A stretch of DNA of 64,000 bases, taken from assembly GCF_004522105.1 (NCBI RefSeq), contig NZ_SPUJ01000004.1, positions 310,001 to 374,000 of the forward strand, given 5' to 3'. Below, piece after piece: positions 27,857 to 37,423 of this stretch. A program made the translations under genes and the position numbers. Each line of letters opens with the position of its first letter. Within the stretch, counting starts at the first letter, position 1. Source of the stretch: Nocardioides sp. 1609 (GTDB taxonomy: Bacteria > Actinomycetota > Actinomycetes > Propionibacteriales > Nocardioidaceae). The notes below the pieces were generated by a model that searched no databases, was not told the origin of the DNA, and saw only the letters and a list, made by a program, of their open reading frames with translations.

Positions 27857-29137
27857 ATGACCTTCGGTCCGTCCGGGATGTACCCCGCCTACCCCGCGCC
27901 GAGCGACGCCGCCGTGCGTCACCACGAGTCGATGCTGGCGTTCATGCGCGAGGAGGTGTTCCCGGCCGAGGCGGCCTACGAGTCGTACCGGCACCGGGCC
28001 GGCGAGGGCGACCACACGGCCCCGCCGGTCATCGAGGAGCTCAAGGCCAAGGCCCGTGCGCGTGGTCTGTGGAACCTGTTCCTGCCGTCCGAGAGCGGTC
28101 TGACGCAGCTGGAGTACGCGCCGATCGCCGAGCTGTCGGGGTGGAGCAACGAGCTCGCGCCGGAGGCGATCAACTGCCAGGCGCCCGACACGGGCAACAT
28201 GGAGCTGCTGCACCTGATCGGCACCGAGGCCCAGCAGGCCACGTGGCTCGCGCCGCTGCTGGCCGGCGAGATCCGCTCGGCGTTCGCGATGACGGAGCCG
28301 CGGGTGGCCTCCTCCGACGCCACCAACATCGAGACGCGGATCGTGCGCGACGGCGACGAGTACGTCATCAACGGCCGCAAGTGGTGGATCTCCGGCGCCG
28401 CCGACCCGCGCTGCCGCGTGCTCATCGTGATGGGCAAGACCGACCCGGACGCCGAGACCCACCGCCAGCAGTCGATGGTGATCGTGCCCGTCGACACCCC
28501 GGGCGTCGAGATCCAGCGCTCGCTCCCGGTGTTCGGCCGCCAGGACCAGCACGGGCACTGCGAGGTGCAGCTGACCGACGTCCGGGTGCCGGTGACCAAC
28601 GTCCTCGGCGAGGAGGGCGGCGGGTTCGCCGCCGCGCAGGCCCGGCTCGGCCCCGGCCGGATCCACCACGTCATGCGGGCCCTCGGTGCCGGCGAGCGCG
28701 CGCTGGCGATGATGGTCTCGCGCGCCCAGGAGCGGCGCGCCTTCGGCGGCCCGCTCTCCGACCAGTCGGCGGTCCGCGAGCGGATCGCGGAGTCGCGCAT
28801 CGAGCTCGAGCAGGCCCGGGCCCTGTGCCACCACGCGGCGTACGTCGTCGACAGCGAGGGCAACAAGGCCGCCCGCCACCTGATCGCGGCGGCCAAGGTC
28901 GCGGTGCCCCGCGCGGTGACGTCGGTGGTCGACCGGGCCATCCAGCTGCACGGTGGCGCCGGCGTCACCGACTCGACGCCGCTGGCGATGATGTACGGCT
29001 GGCACCGGGCGATGCGGATCTTCGACGGCCCCGACGAGGCGCACCTGACGACGCTGGCTCGTGCCGAGCTGGGTCGTGAGCCGCTCTTCGACCTGCCGCC
29101 GACGATCTTCGACCAGTCCCGCGACGTCGGGCACTGA
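27857..29137 (+). CDS. Acyl-CoA dehydrogenase
   Basis: A 426-residue FAD flavoprotein of the acyl-CoA dehydrogenase superfamily, ACAD10/11-like branch. Landmarks: FAMTEPRVASSDATNIE (substrate/FAD site), INGRKWWISGA, GPGRIHHVMRALGAGERA, the C-terminal QLHGGAGVTDSTPLA, and RIFDGPDEAH in the region of the catalytic acid. It oxidises acyl-CoA to enoyl-CoA, passing electrons to ETF. ATG 27857 has AGGAG 5-9 nt upstream. The upstream palindrome suggests TetR repression. A hairpin follows the stop. The chain-length preference cannot be judged. Confidence 0.9.
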   Translation: MTFGPSGMYPAYPAPSDAAVRHHESMLAFMREEVFPAEAAYESYRHRAGEGDHTAPPVIEELKAKARARGLWNLFLPSESGLTQLEYAPIAELSGWSNELAPEAINCQAPDTGNMELLHLIGTEAQQATWLAPLLAGEIRSAFAMTEPRVASSDATNIETRIVRDGDEYVINGRKWWISGAADPRCRVLIVMGKTDPDAETHRQQSMVIVPVDTPGVEIQRSLPVFGRQDQHGHCEVQLTDVRVPVTNVLGEEGGGFAAAQARLGPGRIHHVMRALGAGERALAMMVSRAQERRAFGGPLSDQSAVRERIAESRIELEQARALCHHAAYVVDSEGNKAARHLIAAAKVAVPRAVTSVVDRAIQLHGGAGVTDSTPLAMMYGWHRAMRIFDGPDEAHLTTLARAELGREPLFDLPPTIFDQSRDVGH

Positions 29138-29157
29138 ACCTCGACACTCTGTTGAAG

Positions 29158-29177
29158 TCTCACCCGGGGAGGTGAGA
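29158..29177 (+). terminator. Short hairpin after the acyl-CoA dehydrogenase gene
   Basis: TCTCACC (29158-29164) pairs with GGTGAGA (29171-29177) around a six-base loop. The stem is short and lacks a U-tract, so it may instead be part of the leader of the next gene. Confidence 0.4.
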
Positions 29178-29245
29178 GACCTAGACAAGATGTTCCACTT
29201 TGCCGTAGATTCTTAAACATCCCGTTTAGGTCTCTGGAGGCTCCC

Positions 29246-29896
29246 ATGAACGCATCGCCCTTGCGCATCACGCTCGTCGACGAGTCCGATCTCGCCGCGG
29301 CCGGGCTGCGGACCATCCTCGAGCCGTACGCCGACCGGGTGGCCCTGGTCGACAACCGCGAGGCGCTCGCCAGGCCCGAGCAGATCGACGTCGTGCTCTA
29401 CGAGCCGGTCGGCCAGACCAGCATGTCGCGCGCCCTCCTCCGCGACCTCCAGGCGATGAGCCGTGCCCAGGCCGCGGTCTTCAGCTGGGCCGGCCCGGAG
29501 GCGGTGTCGTCCGCGGTGGCCAACCCGCACCTGCCGAAGACCCTCTCCGCGGCCCAGATCGTGCGGTCGGTCGAGCGGCTCGCGGCCGGTCGCTTCGAGG
29601 CGATCACCATCCCCGCCCCCCAGGTCGAGGCCGTCCCCGCGGCGGACGCGCAGGAGCGCCGCACCGTCGAGGACGACGGCGGGCTGACCGCCCGCGAGCG
29701 CGAGATCGTGGGTCACATCGTGGCGGGGCTCAGCAACCGCGAGATCGGCGACGCCCTCTCGCTGAGCATCAACTCGGTGAAGACCTACATCCGCAGCGCC
29801 TACCGCAAGATGGGTGTCGAGCGGCGCACGCAGGCCGTCCTGTGGGGCCTCTCGCGCGGGCTCGGCTCGGACCCGACGCCTGCCCTCGTGGGCTGA
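29246..29896 (+). CDS. LuxR-type response regulator with Asp-to-Glu receiver
   Basis: A 216-residue regulator. The N-terminal domain follows the receiver fold (ITLVDESDLAAAGLRTIL), but the phospho-acceptor position reads Glu53 in DVVLYEPVG instead of Asp. The signalling Lys is kept in HLPKTLS. The C-terminal GerE/LuxR helix-turn-helix is intact: LTAREREIVGHIVAGLSNRE followed by LSINSVKTYIRSAYRKMGV. Glu can mimic a phosphorylated Asp, so the protein may be permanently active. No histidine kinase is nearby. The upstream gap is AT-richer than its surroundings and holds a CTGGAGG ribosome-binding site. Confidence 0.85.
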   Translation: MNASPLRITLVDESDLAAAGLRTILEPYADRVALVDNREALARPEQIDVVLYEPVGQTSMSRALLRDLQAMSRAQAAVFSWAGPEAVSSAVANPHLPKTLSAAQIVRSVERLAAGRFEAITIPAPQVEAVPAADAQERRTVEDDGGLTAREREIVGHIVAGLSNREIGDALSLSINSVKTYIRSAYRKMGVERRTQAVLWGLSRGLGSDPTPALVG

Positions 29897-29973
29897 CGTG
29901 GACACGACGAGCCCCCGTCCTCCACACTCTCCTCCACAAGCTGTGGAGATCTGTGGTCGAGGAGGTGGACGGG

Positions 29974-30870
29974 GTGTCGAGCTCCAGCCAGGAGTCCGCG
30001 TCTGACGACGCGTCCCTGAGCATCGGCGACCTCGCCGAGCGCACCGGGGTCAGTGCCGCGACGCTGCGGGTGTGGGAGAGCCGGCACGGCTTCCCCGTGC
30101 CGCACCGCCGGGCGAGCGGGCACCGGCGCTACGACGCGCAGCACGTGGCCACCGTCCGCGACGTGGTGCGGCGGCGCGAGGAGGGCATCCGGCTCGACGT
30201 CGCGATCCGCTTGGCCCGGGCCGCGACGCACGACGTGCCGGCGTCCGGCCCACCCGGGACCGGGTCGGTGTTCGCGCGGCTGCGCCAGACCCATCCGGGG
30301 CTGATGCCCCAGCGGCTGCGCAAGTCGACCCTGCTCGGGGTCTCGTGGGCGATCGAGGACGAGTTCTGCTCGCACTCGCAGCGGGCGCACGTCTTCGGGG
30401 CCTTCCAGAAGGCGCGTCACTACCGCTCGGCGCAGACGCGGTGGTCGGACCTGGCCCGCACCAACACCTCGACCTACGTCTTCGCGGACTTCCCGGACGG
30501 CGACCCCGGTGGGTCGTCGATCGTGTCGGTGCCGCTGGCGTCGGACCACCCGATGATCCGAGAGTGGGCCGTCGTCTGCGACGGAGCCGCGCTCCCGGTG
30601 GCGCTGACCGCGTGGGAGCTCCCGGGCCAGTCCGGCGTGCGCGACGCCGACCGGGTCTTCGAGTCGGTCTGGACCGTCGACCCCACCGCCGTCCGCGAGG
30701 CCAGCCGGGTCTGCGCCGGGGTGGCGGCCGAGGCCGGTGCGCCGGGAGCCGACGCGCTGGCGACGGAGCTCGCCGGACCGCTCAGCGGAGCCAGGGCCGA
30801 CGTCACGCAGATGACCTCGTTGTTCAACCGCGTCGTCGGCTACGTCGACGGCACGCCGCAGGGGCGGTGA
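29974..30870 (+). CDS. MerR-type regulator with DICT sensory domain
   Basis: A 298-residue protein. Residues about 15-80 form a MerR winged helix ([20 protein letters not shown] and [13 protein letters not shown]). After a short linker comes a DICT domain (from [16 protein letters not shown] through [20 protein letters not shown]), a sensory module found with diguanylate cyclases and other regulators and often linked to light or redox signals. GTG 29974 is chosen for its GAGGAGG site 8 nt upstream. Longer in-frame starts overlap the LuxR-type gene. Target unknown; next to but not obviously part of the paa cluster. Confidence 0.82.
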   Translation: MSSSSQESASDDASLSIGDLAERTGVSAATLRVWESRHGFPVPHRRASGHRRYDAQHVATVRDVVRRREEGIRLDVAIRLARAATHDVPASGPPGTGSVFARLRQTHPGLMPQRLRKSTLLGVSWAIEDEFCSHSQRAHVFGAFQKARHYRSAQTRWSDLARTNTSTYVFADFPDGDPGGSSIVSVPLASDHPMIREWAVVCDGAALPVALTAWELPGQSGVRDADRVFESVWTVDPTAVREASRVCAGVAAEAGAPGADALATELAGPLSGARADVTQMTSLFNRVVGYVDGTPQGR

Positions 30871-30885
30871 CCCCGACCGGTCCGG

Positions 30886-32940
30886 TCAGGCCGGCGTCGG
30901 GGGCCACTCCTTCGCGACGAGCGTGAGGACGTCGTAGGTCGCGACCGGCTCGCCGTCGGCGTTGGCGACCACGGCGTCCCAGCGCACCTCGCCGTAGTCG
31001 GCGTTGGTGCGCGGGGTGACCTGCTTGACGGTGAGGGTGACCGCGATGGTGTCGTCGGCCTTGACCGGGGTGAGGAAGCGGAGGCTGTCGACGCCGAAGT
31101 TGGCCAGCACCGGACCCGGGTCGGGGTCGACGAACAACCCGGCCGCGAGCGACACCACGAGGTAGCCGTGTGCGACGATCCCGCCGAAGAGCGGGTTGGC
31201 GGCCGCGGCCTCGGGGTCGGTGTGGGCGTAGAACGTGTCGCCGGTGAACTCGGCGAAGTGGTCGATGTCGGCGAGGGTCACCCGCCGCGGGGCGGAGGCG
31301 ATCGCGTCGCCGACGCGGAGGTCGGCCAGGCTCTTGCGGAAGGGGTGGACCCCGTCGTCGGTGCGTCGGGAGCCCGTGGTCCAGCGACCGGTGATCGCGG
31401 TCAGCATGTCGGGGGAGGCCTGGACGGCGGTGCGCTGCATGTGGTGCAGGACGCCGCGGATGCCGCCGAGCTCCTCACCGCCCCCGGCCCGTCCGGGACC
31501 GCCGTGCACGAGGACCGGCAGCGGTGAGCCGTGGCCACCCGCTGCGCCGGCCTCGCCGGCGTCGTCGCGGTCGAGCACCAGCACGCGGCCGTGCCACGGC
31601 GCGATGCCGAGGACGACCGAGCGGGCCACCGCAGGGTCGTGGGTGACGACGGAGGCGACCAGGCTGCCCCGGCCGCGCGCGGCCAGCCGGACGGCGTCCG
31701 CGACGTCGTCGTAGGCCACCACCGTGCTCACCGGACCGAACGGCTCGACGTCGTGCGGCTCGACCGCACCGTCGGCGGCCCGCAGCAGCACGGGGGCGAG
31801 GAAGGCGCCGCGCTCCGCGTCCGCGTCGACGACGTCGACGTGGTCGGGATCGCCGAACACGATCTCCGACGACGCCCGCAACGACTGGATCGCCTTGCGG
31901 ACCTCCTCGCGCTGCTCGAGGCTCACCAGCGCGCCCATCCGGACGGAGTCGGAGCGCGGGTCACCCACCACGACCTTCGCCAGCCGGGCCGCGATCGCCT
32001 CGGTCACCGCGTCGGCCTGGGCGCGCGGCACGAGGACCCGCCGGATCGCCGTGCACTTCTGGCCGGCCTTGACGGTCATCTCGGTCACGACGGCCCTGAC
32101 GAACAGGTCGAGCTCGGGGTCGTCGGCGGTGACGTCGGGCCCGAGGATCGAGCAGTTGAGGGAGTCGGCCTCCACGGTCAGCTCGACGCCGCCGTGCAGG
32201 ACGTTGGTGTGGTTGCGCAGCAGCCCGGCGGTGTGGGCCGAGCCGGTGAAGGCGACCCGGTCCTGGACGGTGAGCTCGTCGAGCAGGCCGGCGGGGCTGC
32301 CGGCCAGCAGCTGGAGCGTGCCCTCGGGGAGCAGGCCGGACTCGACGATGCGGCGCACGGCGAGCTCGGTGACGTACGCCGTCTGGGCGGCCGGCTTGAC
32401 GATGGTCGGAGCGCCGGCGAGGAACGCCGGGGCGAGCTTCTCGAGGAAGCCCCAGACCGGGAAGTTGAACGCGTTGACCTGGACCGCCACGCCGGGGCGG
32501 CTGGTGTAGACGTGCTGGCCGAGGAAGGTGCCCGCGCGACCGAGTCGCTCGAGGCCGCCGTCGAGGTGGACGGTGTCGTTCGGGAGCTCGCGGGTCGCCT
32601 TGCCCGCGAGCGAGAAGACGGTCCCGATGCCACCGTCGATGTCGACCGCGGAGTCGCGACGCGTCGCGCCGGTGCGGAACGACAGCTCGTAGAGCTCCTC
32701 CTTGAGGCCGGTGAGGTGCTTGGCCACCGCCTTGAGCAGGCCGGCCCGCTCGTGGAAGGTCAGTCCGGCCAGCGCCGGGGCGCCGACGGTGCGGGCGTGG
32801 GCGAGCATCGCGCCGAGGTCGAGGCCCGTCGAGCTGATCCGGGCGACCTCCTCACCGGTCACGGCGTCGAGGACCGGGCGGCCGTCGTCCGGGGCGCGGA
32901 ACCAGCGTCCGGCGGCATAGCTCTCGAGCAGTTCGGTCAC
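30886..32940 (-). CDS. paaZ: PaaZ bifunctional oxepin-CoA hydrolase/aldehyde dehydrogenase
   Basis: A 684-residue fusion that opens the ring of oxepin-CoA and oxidises the resulting aldehyde in phenylacetate catabolism. The N-terminal 510 residues are an aldehyde dehydrogenase with [26 protein letters not shown] and catalytic Cys in [11 protein letters not shown]. The C-terminal 150 residues are a MaoC-type (R)-hydratase hot-dog domain with DTFYAHTD and [18 protein letters not shown]. Length and domain order are as expected. GTG start with an AAGGA site. It is divergent from paaA across a 156-bp regulatory gap. Confidence 0.93.
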   Translation of the reverse strand: MTELLESYAAGRWFRAPDDGRPVLDAVTGEEVARISSTGLDLGAMLAHARTVGAPALAGLTFHERAGLLKAVAKHLTGLKEELYELSFRTGATRRDSAVDIDGGIGTVFSLAGKATRELPNDTVHLDGGLERLGRAGTFLGQHVYTSRPGVAVQVNAFNFPVWGFLEKLAPAFLAGAPTIVKPAAQTAYVTELAVRRIVESGLLPEGTLQLLAGSPAGLLDELTVQDRVAFTGSAHTAGLLRNHTNVLHGGVELTVEADSLNCSILGPDVTADDPELDLFVRAVVTEMTVKAGQKCTAIRRVLVPRAQADAVTEAIAARLAKVVVGDPRSDSVRMGALVSLEQREEVRKAIQSLRASSEIVFGDPDHVDVVDADAERGAFLAPVLLRAADGAVEPHDVEPFGPVSTVVAYDDVADAVRLAARGRGSLVASVVTHDPAVARSVVLGIAPWHGRVLVLDRDDAGEAGAAGGHGSPLPVLVHGGPGRAGGGEELGGIRGVLHHMQRTAVQASPDMLTAITGRWTTGSRRTDDGVHPFRKSLADLRVGDAIASAPRRVTLADIDHFAEFTGDTFYAHTDPEAAAANPLFGGIVAHGYLVVSLAAGLFVDPDPGPVLANFGVDSLRFLTPVKADDTIAVTLTVKQVTPRTNADYGEVRWDAVVANADGEPVATYDVLTLVAKEWPPTPA

Positions 32941-32972
32941 GGGGTGACTCCGTCCTTCGACTCGTGGTGGGC

Positions 32973-33008
32973 CAGGTGCGGGCCCAGGTGCGGGCCCAGG
33001 TGCGGGCT
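32973..33008. repeat. Three-copy 12-bp tandem repeat in the paaZ-paaA gap
   Basis: CAGGTGCGGGCC occurs at 32973 and 32985, with a third copy at 32997 ending in T. It lies in the upstream region of paaZ, outside the palindromic operator. Confidence 0.75.
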
Positions 33009-33051
33009 CGTGCGGGGCGCTTGCGTGGCGCCGGTCCGCCGTGTCAAGGTA

Positions 33052-33073
33052 TTACAGACCGCACGGTCAGTAA
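33052..33073. promoter_or_regulatory. Candidate PaaR operator
   Basis: Half-sites TTACAGACCG and CGGTCAGTAA flank a CA centre, an inverted repeat with one mismatch per arm. The GACCG/CGGTC core and AC-GT flanks resemble the operator type reported for the TetR protein PaaR in Corynebacterium. It ends 24 bp before paaA and lies between the divergent promoters, where the TetR product of 38742-39350 could repress both sides until phenylacetyl-CoA appears. Confidence 0.6.
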
Positions 33074-33096
33074 ACCCCCGACGCGAGGAGGTCCCG

Positions 33097-34068
33097 GTGA
33101 CCACGACACAGGTCGCACCGGACGCGGACGACGCGCTGCTGGCGCAGTTCGAGGCCACGATCGGTCGCAGCGACCGCATCGAGCCGCGCGACTGGATGCC
33201 GGACGCCTACCGCAAGACCCTGGTGCGCCAGGTCGCCCAGCACGCCCACTCCGAGATCATCGGGATGCAGCCGGAGGGTGCGTGGATCACCCGTGCGCCG
33301 TCGCTGCGCCGCAAGGCCATCCTGCTGGCCAAGGTGCAGGACGAGGCCGGGCACGGCCTCTACCTCTACTCCGCGGCCGAGACGCTCGGCGTCTCCCGCC
33401 AGGAGCTGACCGAGCTGCTCATCGAGGGTCGGCAGAAGTACTCCTCGATCTTCAACTACCCGACGCTGTCGTACGCCGACGTCGGCACCATCGGCTGGCT
33501 GGTCGACGGCGCCGCCATCTGCAACCAGGTGCCGCTGTGCCGCACGTCGTACGGGCCCTACGGCCGGGCGATGATCCGGATCTGCAAGGAGGAGTCGTTC
33601 CACCAGCGCCAGGGCTACGAGCTGTTGAGCACGATGATGCGCGGCACCGACGAGCAGCGCGCGATGGTGCAGGAGTCGGTCGACCGGTTCTGGTGGCCGG
33701 CGCTGATGATGTTCGGCCCGCCCGACGCCGACTCCCCGAACACGGCCCAGTCGATGGCCTGGGGCGTGAAGCGCAACACCAACGACGACCTGCGTCAGCG
33801 CTTCGTCGACATGAGCGTGCCGCAGGCCGAGGCGCTCGGCGTCACGTTCCCCGACCCCGAGCTGCGGTGGAACGCCGAGCGCGGCCACCACGACTTCGGC
33901 GAGCCCGACTGGGACGAGTTCATGCAGGTGGTCCGGGGCCACGGGCCGTGCAACACCCAGCGGATCGCGCACCGGCGGCGCGCGCACGAGGACGGCGCGT
34001 GGGTCCGCGAGGCCGCGACGGCCTTCGCCGACCGCCAGCGCTCCGAGCGGGCGGAGGCCCACGGGTGA
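33097..34068 (+). CDS. paaA: Phenylacetyl-CoA epoxidase subunit PaaA
   Basis: The 323-residue catalytic subunit of 1,2-phenylacetyl-CoA epoxidase. The di-iron centre is visible as ferritin-like ExxH motifs in [13 protein letters not shown] and [10 protein letters not shown]. The [14 protein letters not shown] and [15 protein letters not shown] blocks are typical. GTG 33097 has a GAGGAGG site 5 nt upstream. It is the first gene of paaABCDE, and its stop overlaps the paaB start by 4 nt. Confidence 0.95.
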   Translation: MTTTQVAPDADDALLAQFEATIGRSDRIEPRDWMPDAYRKTLVRQVAQHAHSEIIGMQPEGAWITRAPSLRRKAILLAKVQDEAGHGLYLYSAAETLGVSRQELTELLIEGRQKYSSIFNYPTLSYADVGTIGWLVDGAAICNQVPLCRTSYGPYGRAMIRICKEESFHQRQGYELLSTMMRGTDEQRAMVQESVDRFWWPALMMFGPPDADSPNTAQSMAWGVKRNTNDDLRQRFVDMSVPQAEALGVTFPDPELRWNAERGHHDFGEPDWDEFMQVVRGHGPCNTQRIAHRRRAHEDGAWVREAATAFADRQRSERAEAHG

Positions 34069-34436
34069 GCGGCGAGCAGGACCTCACCGCCGAGGGCGGC
34101 CACGGCGCCGTCCCGCTCGCCGGGGTCCCGGTGGCGAAGAAGGAGCACAGCGCCGAGCGCGAGTGGCCGCTCTACGAGGTCTTCGTCCGCGGCAAGCGCG
34201 GTCTCAACCACGTGCACGTCGGCTCGCTGCACGCCGCCGACGACGAGATGGCCGTCCGGCACGCCCGCGACGTCTACACGCGACGCAACGAGGGGGTCTC
34301 GATCTGGGTGGTGCGGGCCGACGCGGTCACCGCGTCCAGCCCCGACGAGAAGGACCCGCTGTTCGCGCCGAGCGGCGACAAGGTCTACCGCCACCCGACG
34401 TTCTACGCCATCCCCGACGACGTCCCGCACATGTGA
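34065..34436 (+). CDS. paaB: Phenylacetyl-CoA epoxidase subunit PaaB
   Basis: A 123-residue structural subunit. The conserved core is [20 protein letters not shown], followed by [18 protein letters not shown] and the C-terminal [16 protein letters not shown]. An N-terminal extension of about 30 residues is longer than in Escherichia coli PaaB. Expressed with PaaA through a GTGA overlap. Confidence 0.93.
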   Translation: MSGEQDLTAEGGHGAVPLAGVPVAKKEHSAEREWPLYEVFVRGKRGLNHVHVGSLHAADDEMAVRHARDVYTRRNEGVSIWVVRADAVTASSPDEKDPLFAPSGDKVYRHPTFYAIPDDVPHM

Positions 34437-34449
34437 GGGAGGAGCTCCG

Positions 34450-35379
34450 ATGACCGACCACAGCAACGCCTACGACGGCCTGCTCGAGCACCACGACGTC
34501 GCCGGCGACTCCTCGCAGTGGGCCTTCGGCACCGACTTCGAGGACCCGCTCGCGGGAGTCGACACCACCGTGCCCGACGACGTCGACCCGGCCGCGCTCG
34601 CGACGTACTGCCTGATGCTCGGCGACGACGCCCTGGTGATGTCGCACCGTCTCGGCGAGTGGTGCAGCCGCGCGCCCGACCTCGAGGAGGACATCGCGCT
34701 GGCCAACACCGCGCTCGACCTCCTCGGCCAGGCCCGGCTGCTCCTCGCCCGGGCCGCGGCCGCCGACCCGTCGGTGGTGCCGGTGCTCCCCGAGGGGTCG
34801 CCGGTGCCGGCCGAGGACGCCCTCGCCTTCTTCCGCGGGCCGGGCGACTTCCGCAACGTGCGGCTGGTGGAGGTGCCCAACGGCGACTTCGCCCACACGG
34901 TCGCCCGCCTGCTGCTGTTCGCGACGGTCCGGCTGGCGCTCCTGACCCGGCTCGCCGGGAGCCGCGACCCGGTGCTGTCGGCGATCGCCGTCAAGGGCGT
35001 CAAGGAGCTGACCTACCACCGCGACTACGCCGGACGCTGGTTCCTCACGCTCGCGAAGGGCACGGAGGAGTCGCGCCGCCGGCTGCTCGCCGCGCTCGAG
35101 GACGTCTGGCCGCTCCACCCCGAGATGCTCGCCACCCACCCGGTCGAGGCCGCCGTCGCGGCGCTCGGCGTCGGCGTCGACCCAGCCGAGGTGCGCGACG
35201 AGGTCGACGCCGTCCTCGAGCAGGTGCTGACGGCCAGCGACGTCGAGCGTCCGGAGCGCGGCGCGCTCGCCGGGGTCCGGGGTCGCACCGGCCGGCACGG
35301 GCTGCACACCGAGGCGCTGTCGCGGCTGCTCGCCGAGATGCAGGTGGTCGCGCGCGAGCACCCCCTGGGCCAGTGGTGA
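34450..35379 (+). CDS. paaC: Phenylacetyl-CoA epoxidase subunit PaaC
   Basis: A 309-residue ferritin-like structural subunit that pairs with PaaA. Landmarks are CLMLGDDALVMSHRLGEWC, IALANTALDLLGQARLLL and VKELTYHRDYAGRWFLTLAKG. The N-terminus carries about 45 extra residues compared with the shorter homologues. ATG follows a GGGAGGAG site. The last codons and the stop lie in a 14-bp tandem repeat that continues into the paaD start. Confidence 0.93.
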   Translation: MTDHSNAYDGLLEHHDVAGDSSQWAFGTDFEDPLAGVDTTVPDDVDPAALATYCLMLGDDALVMSHRLGEWCSRAPDLEEDIALANTALDLLGQARLLLARAAAADPSVVPVLPEGSPVPAEDALAFFRGPGDFRNVRLVEVPNGDFAHTVARLLLFATVRLALLTRLAGSRDPVLSAIAVKGVKELTYHRDYAGRWFLTLAKGTEESRRRLLAALEDVWPLHPEMLATHPVEAAVAALGVGVDPAEVRDEVDAVLEQVLTASDVERPERGALAGVRGRTGRHGLHTEALSRLLAEMQVVAREHPLGQW

Positions 35380-35422
35380 GGGGCCAGTGGTGAGGGGCCA
35401 GTGGTGAGGGGCCGGTGGTGAG
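35367..35422. repeat. Four-copy 14-bp tandem repeat spanning the paaC end and paaD start
   Basis: The unit GGGCCAGTGGTGAG is repeated at 35367, 35381 and 35395, and at 35409 with one change (A to G). Each unit holds a GTG start codon and a TGA stop codon. Because 14 is not a multiple of three, a gain or loss of units would change the paaC-paaD spacing and frame relation. Confidence 0.9.
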
Positions 35423-35900
35423 GGCGGCGGCGATCGCGGCCGAGGTCCGCGACCCGGAGATGCCGATGCTCACGCTCGCCGACCTCGGCGTGCTGCGCGA
35501 CGTCCGGCAGCGCGGTCGGACGGTGGTGGTGACCATCACCCCGACCTACTCCGGGTGCCCCGCGATGGCGACCATGCGCGACGACCTCGTGCACCGGCTG
35601 GCCGACGCCGGCTACGACGCCCGCGTCGAGGTGGCCCTGACCCCGGCCTGGTCCAGCGACTGGATCACCGAGCGCGGCCGCCAGGCGCTGCGCGACCACG
35701 GCCTGTCGGCGCCGGGCCCGGCGCCGTCCCGCACCGGCCCGATCCCGCTGTCGCTGCTGCCGACGGCACGCGCCGTGACCTGTCCCCGCTGCGGGTCGGT
35801 GCGCACCGACCTCACCTCGGAGTACGGCGCCACCGCTTGCAAGGCGCTCTACCGCTGCGCCGACTGCCTCGAGCCGTTCGAGCACGTGAAGGAGATCTGA
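35415..35900 (+). CDS. paaD: Phenylacetate iron-sulfur/maturation protein PaaD
   Basis: A 161-residue protein needed for epoxidase activity. The N-terminal half is a MIP18/DUF59 domain (EVRDPEMPMLTLADLGVLR, TPTYSGCPAM). The C-terminal part has the PaaD cysteine cluster CPRCGS, ACKALYRCADC and EPFEHVK, a probable zinc ribbon. Start at GTG 35415 or the adjacent GTG 35418, both inside the 14-bp repeat. No clear ribosome-binding site other than the GAGG in the repeats. Ends in a TGATG overlap with paaE. Confidence 0.9.
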   Translation: MVRAAAIAAEVRDPEMPMLTLADLGVLRDVRQRGRTVVVTITPTYSGCPAMATMRDDLVHRLADAGYDARVEVALTPAWSSDWITERGRQALRDHGLSAPGPAPSRTGPIPLSLLPTARAVTCPRCGSVRTDLTSEYGATACKALYRCADCLEPFEHVKEI

Positions 35901-36994
35901 TGACCGTCCTTCCCGCGCCGCAGACCGCACGGTCGACCCGGTCGGCACCGTTCCACACGCTGAGGGTCGCCGCGGTCGAGCCGCTCTGCGACGACGCCGC
36001 GGCGGTGACCTTCGACGTCCCGGCCGACCTCGCCGACGACTACGCCTTCGCGCCCGGGCAGTCCCTGACCCTGCGACGCACGGTCGAGGGCCGCGAGGAG
36101 CGCCGGTCCTACTCCATCTGCGCCCCGGCGGGGGCGCGCCCCCGCATCGGCGTCCGGGAGATCCCCAACGGCCTCTTCTCGCGGTGGCTGGTGCGCGACG
36201 TCCGCCCGGGGGACCGGATCGAGGTCCAGGTGCCCACCGGCACCTTCACGGCCGACCCGCGGTCCGGCGGCCGGCACCTGTGCGTCGCGGCGGGCTCCGG
36301 CATCACCCCGATGCTGTCGATCGCCAGCTCGCTGCTCGCCCACGGCGACGCCGAGGTCGCGCTCCTCTACGGCAACCGCACGAGCGCGTCGGTGATGTTC
36401 GCCGAGGACCTCGGGGACCTCAAGAACGAGCACGGCCCGCGCCTGCAGGTCGTGCACGTGCTGTCGCGGGAGCCGCGCGACGCCGAGCTCTTCTCCGGCC
36501 GGCTCGACGGCGACCGGTTGCGCCGGATCCTCCAGGCACTGCTGCCGGTCGACCGCTTCGACGACGTCTGGCTGTGCGGACCGTTCGCGATGATCACCGA
36601 GGCCCGCGAGGTGCTCGCCGAGCTCGGCGTCCCCGCCGACCGGGTTCACGCCGAGCTGTTCTACGTCGACGAGCCGCCGCCGGAGCTCCGGCGGGAGACC
36701 ACGGCGCACGACGGTGCCACCACCGACGTGACCGTCGTGCTCGACGGGCTCTCGGCCACCGTGGCGATGCCGCAGGACCAGACGGTGCTCGACGCCGCGC
36801 AGGCCTCCCGCGCCGACCTGCCGTTCGCCTGCAAGGGGGGCGTGTGCGGCACGTGCCGGGCGAAGGTCACCGACGGGCAGGTCGACATGCGCCGCAACTA
36901 CGCGCTCGAGGCTGCCGAGGTCGAGGCCGGGTTCGTGCTGACCTGCCAGTCCTACCCCGTCGGCGACCGCGTCACGGTCGACTTCGATGCCTGA
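35900..36994 (+). CDS. paaE: Phenylacetyl-CoA epoxidase reductase PaaE
   Basis: A 364-residue reductase. Residues about 15-250 are a ferredoxin-NADP reductase module with the FAD motif RSYSICA and the NADPH motif AAGSGITPMLSI. After a linker, a plant-type 2Fe-2S ferredoxin domain has Cys ligands in ACKGGVCGTCRAKV and LTCQSYP. It feeds electrons from NADPH to PaaA. The ATG overlaps the paaD stop by one base. Confidence 0.94.
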   Translation: MTVLPAPQTARSTRSAPFHTLRVAAVEPLCDDAAAVTFDVPADLADDYAFAPGQSLTLRRTVEGREERRSYSICAPAGARPRIGVREIPNGLFSRWLVRDVRPGDRIEVQVPTGTFTADPRSGGRHLCVAAGSGITPMLSIASSLLAHGDAEVALLYGNRTSASVMFAEDLGDLKNEHGPRLQVVHVLSREPRDAELFSGRLDGDRLRRILQALLPVDRFDDVWLCGPFAMITEAREVLAELGVPADRVHAELFYVDEPPPELRRETTAHDGATTDVTVVLDGLSATVAMPQDQTVLDAAQASRADLPFACKGGVCGTCRAKVTDGQVDMRRNYALEAAEVEAGFVLTCQSYPVGDRVTVDFDA

Positions 36995-37421
36995 CGGCGA
37001 CGGGCCCGACCCGCTCGACACCGCGCGGGCGATGTGGGCCGCCGACCCGGCGTCCCGGGCCCTGGGCATGGAGCTGCTCGACCTCGGGGCCGGGTGGGCC
37101 GAGGTGGCGATGACGGTGCGCCGCGACATGGTCAACGGCTACGCGATGGCGCACGGCGGCCTGGTGGCCACCCTGGCCGACAGCGCCTTCGCGCTGGCGT
37201 GCAACTCCCGCGGCCGGGCGACGGTCGCGTCGGGCTTCGACATCACCTTCCTCGAGGCCGGCCGGCTCGGCGACCGGCTCGTGGCCCGGGCGCGCGAGAC
37301 CGCGCTGCGCGGCCGGACGGGTCTCTACGACGTCACGGTCCGCCGTGGGTCCGACGGCGTGGGGATCGCCGAGATGCGGGGTCGCAGCCGCGCCCTGTCG
37401 ACCGCTCGCGAGCAGGAGTGA
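36987..37421 (+). CDS. paaI: Hydroxyphenylacetyl-CoA thioesterase PaaI
   Basis: A 144-residue hot-dog thioesterase. The signature MVNGYAMAHGGLVATLADSA holds the catalytic Asn, Gly-Gly and Asp residues. It frees CoA trapped in ring-hydroxylated phenylacetyl-CoA dead-end products. It overlaps the end of paaE by 8 bp and precedes paaK by 2 bp. Confidence 0.9.
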   Translation: MPDGDGPDPLDTARAMWAADPASRALGMELLDLGAGWAEVAMTVRRDMVNGYAMAHGGLVATLADSAFALACNSRGRATVASGFDITFLEAGRLGDRLVARARETALRGRTGLYDVTVRRGSDGVGIAEMRGRSRALSTAREQE

Positions 37422-37423
37422 CC

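Noticed and set aside
31531-33096. Upstream extension of the paaA frame over paaZ
   Set aside because: It is antisense to paaZ and crosses the regulatory gap. GTG 33097 has a strong ribosome-binding site and fits PaaA length.
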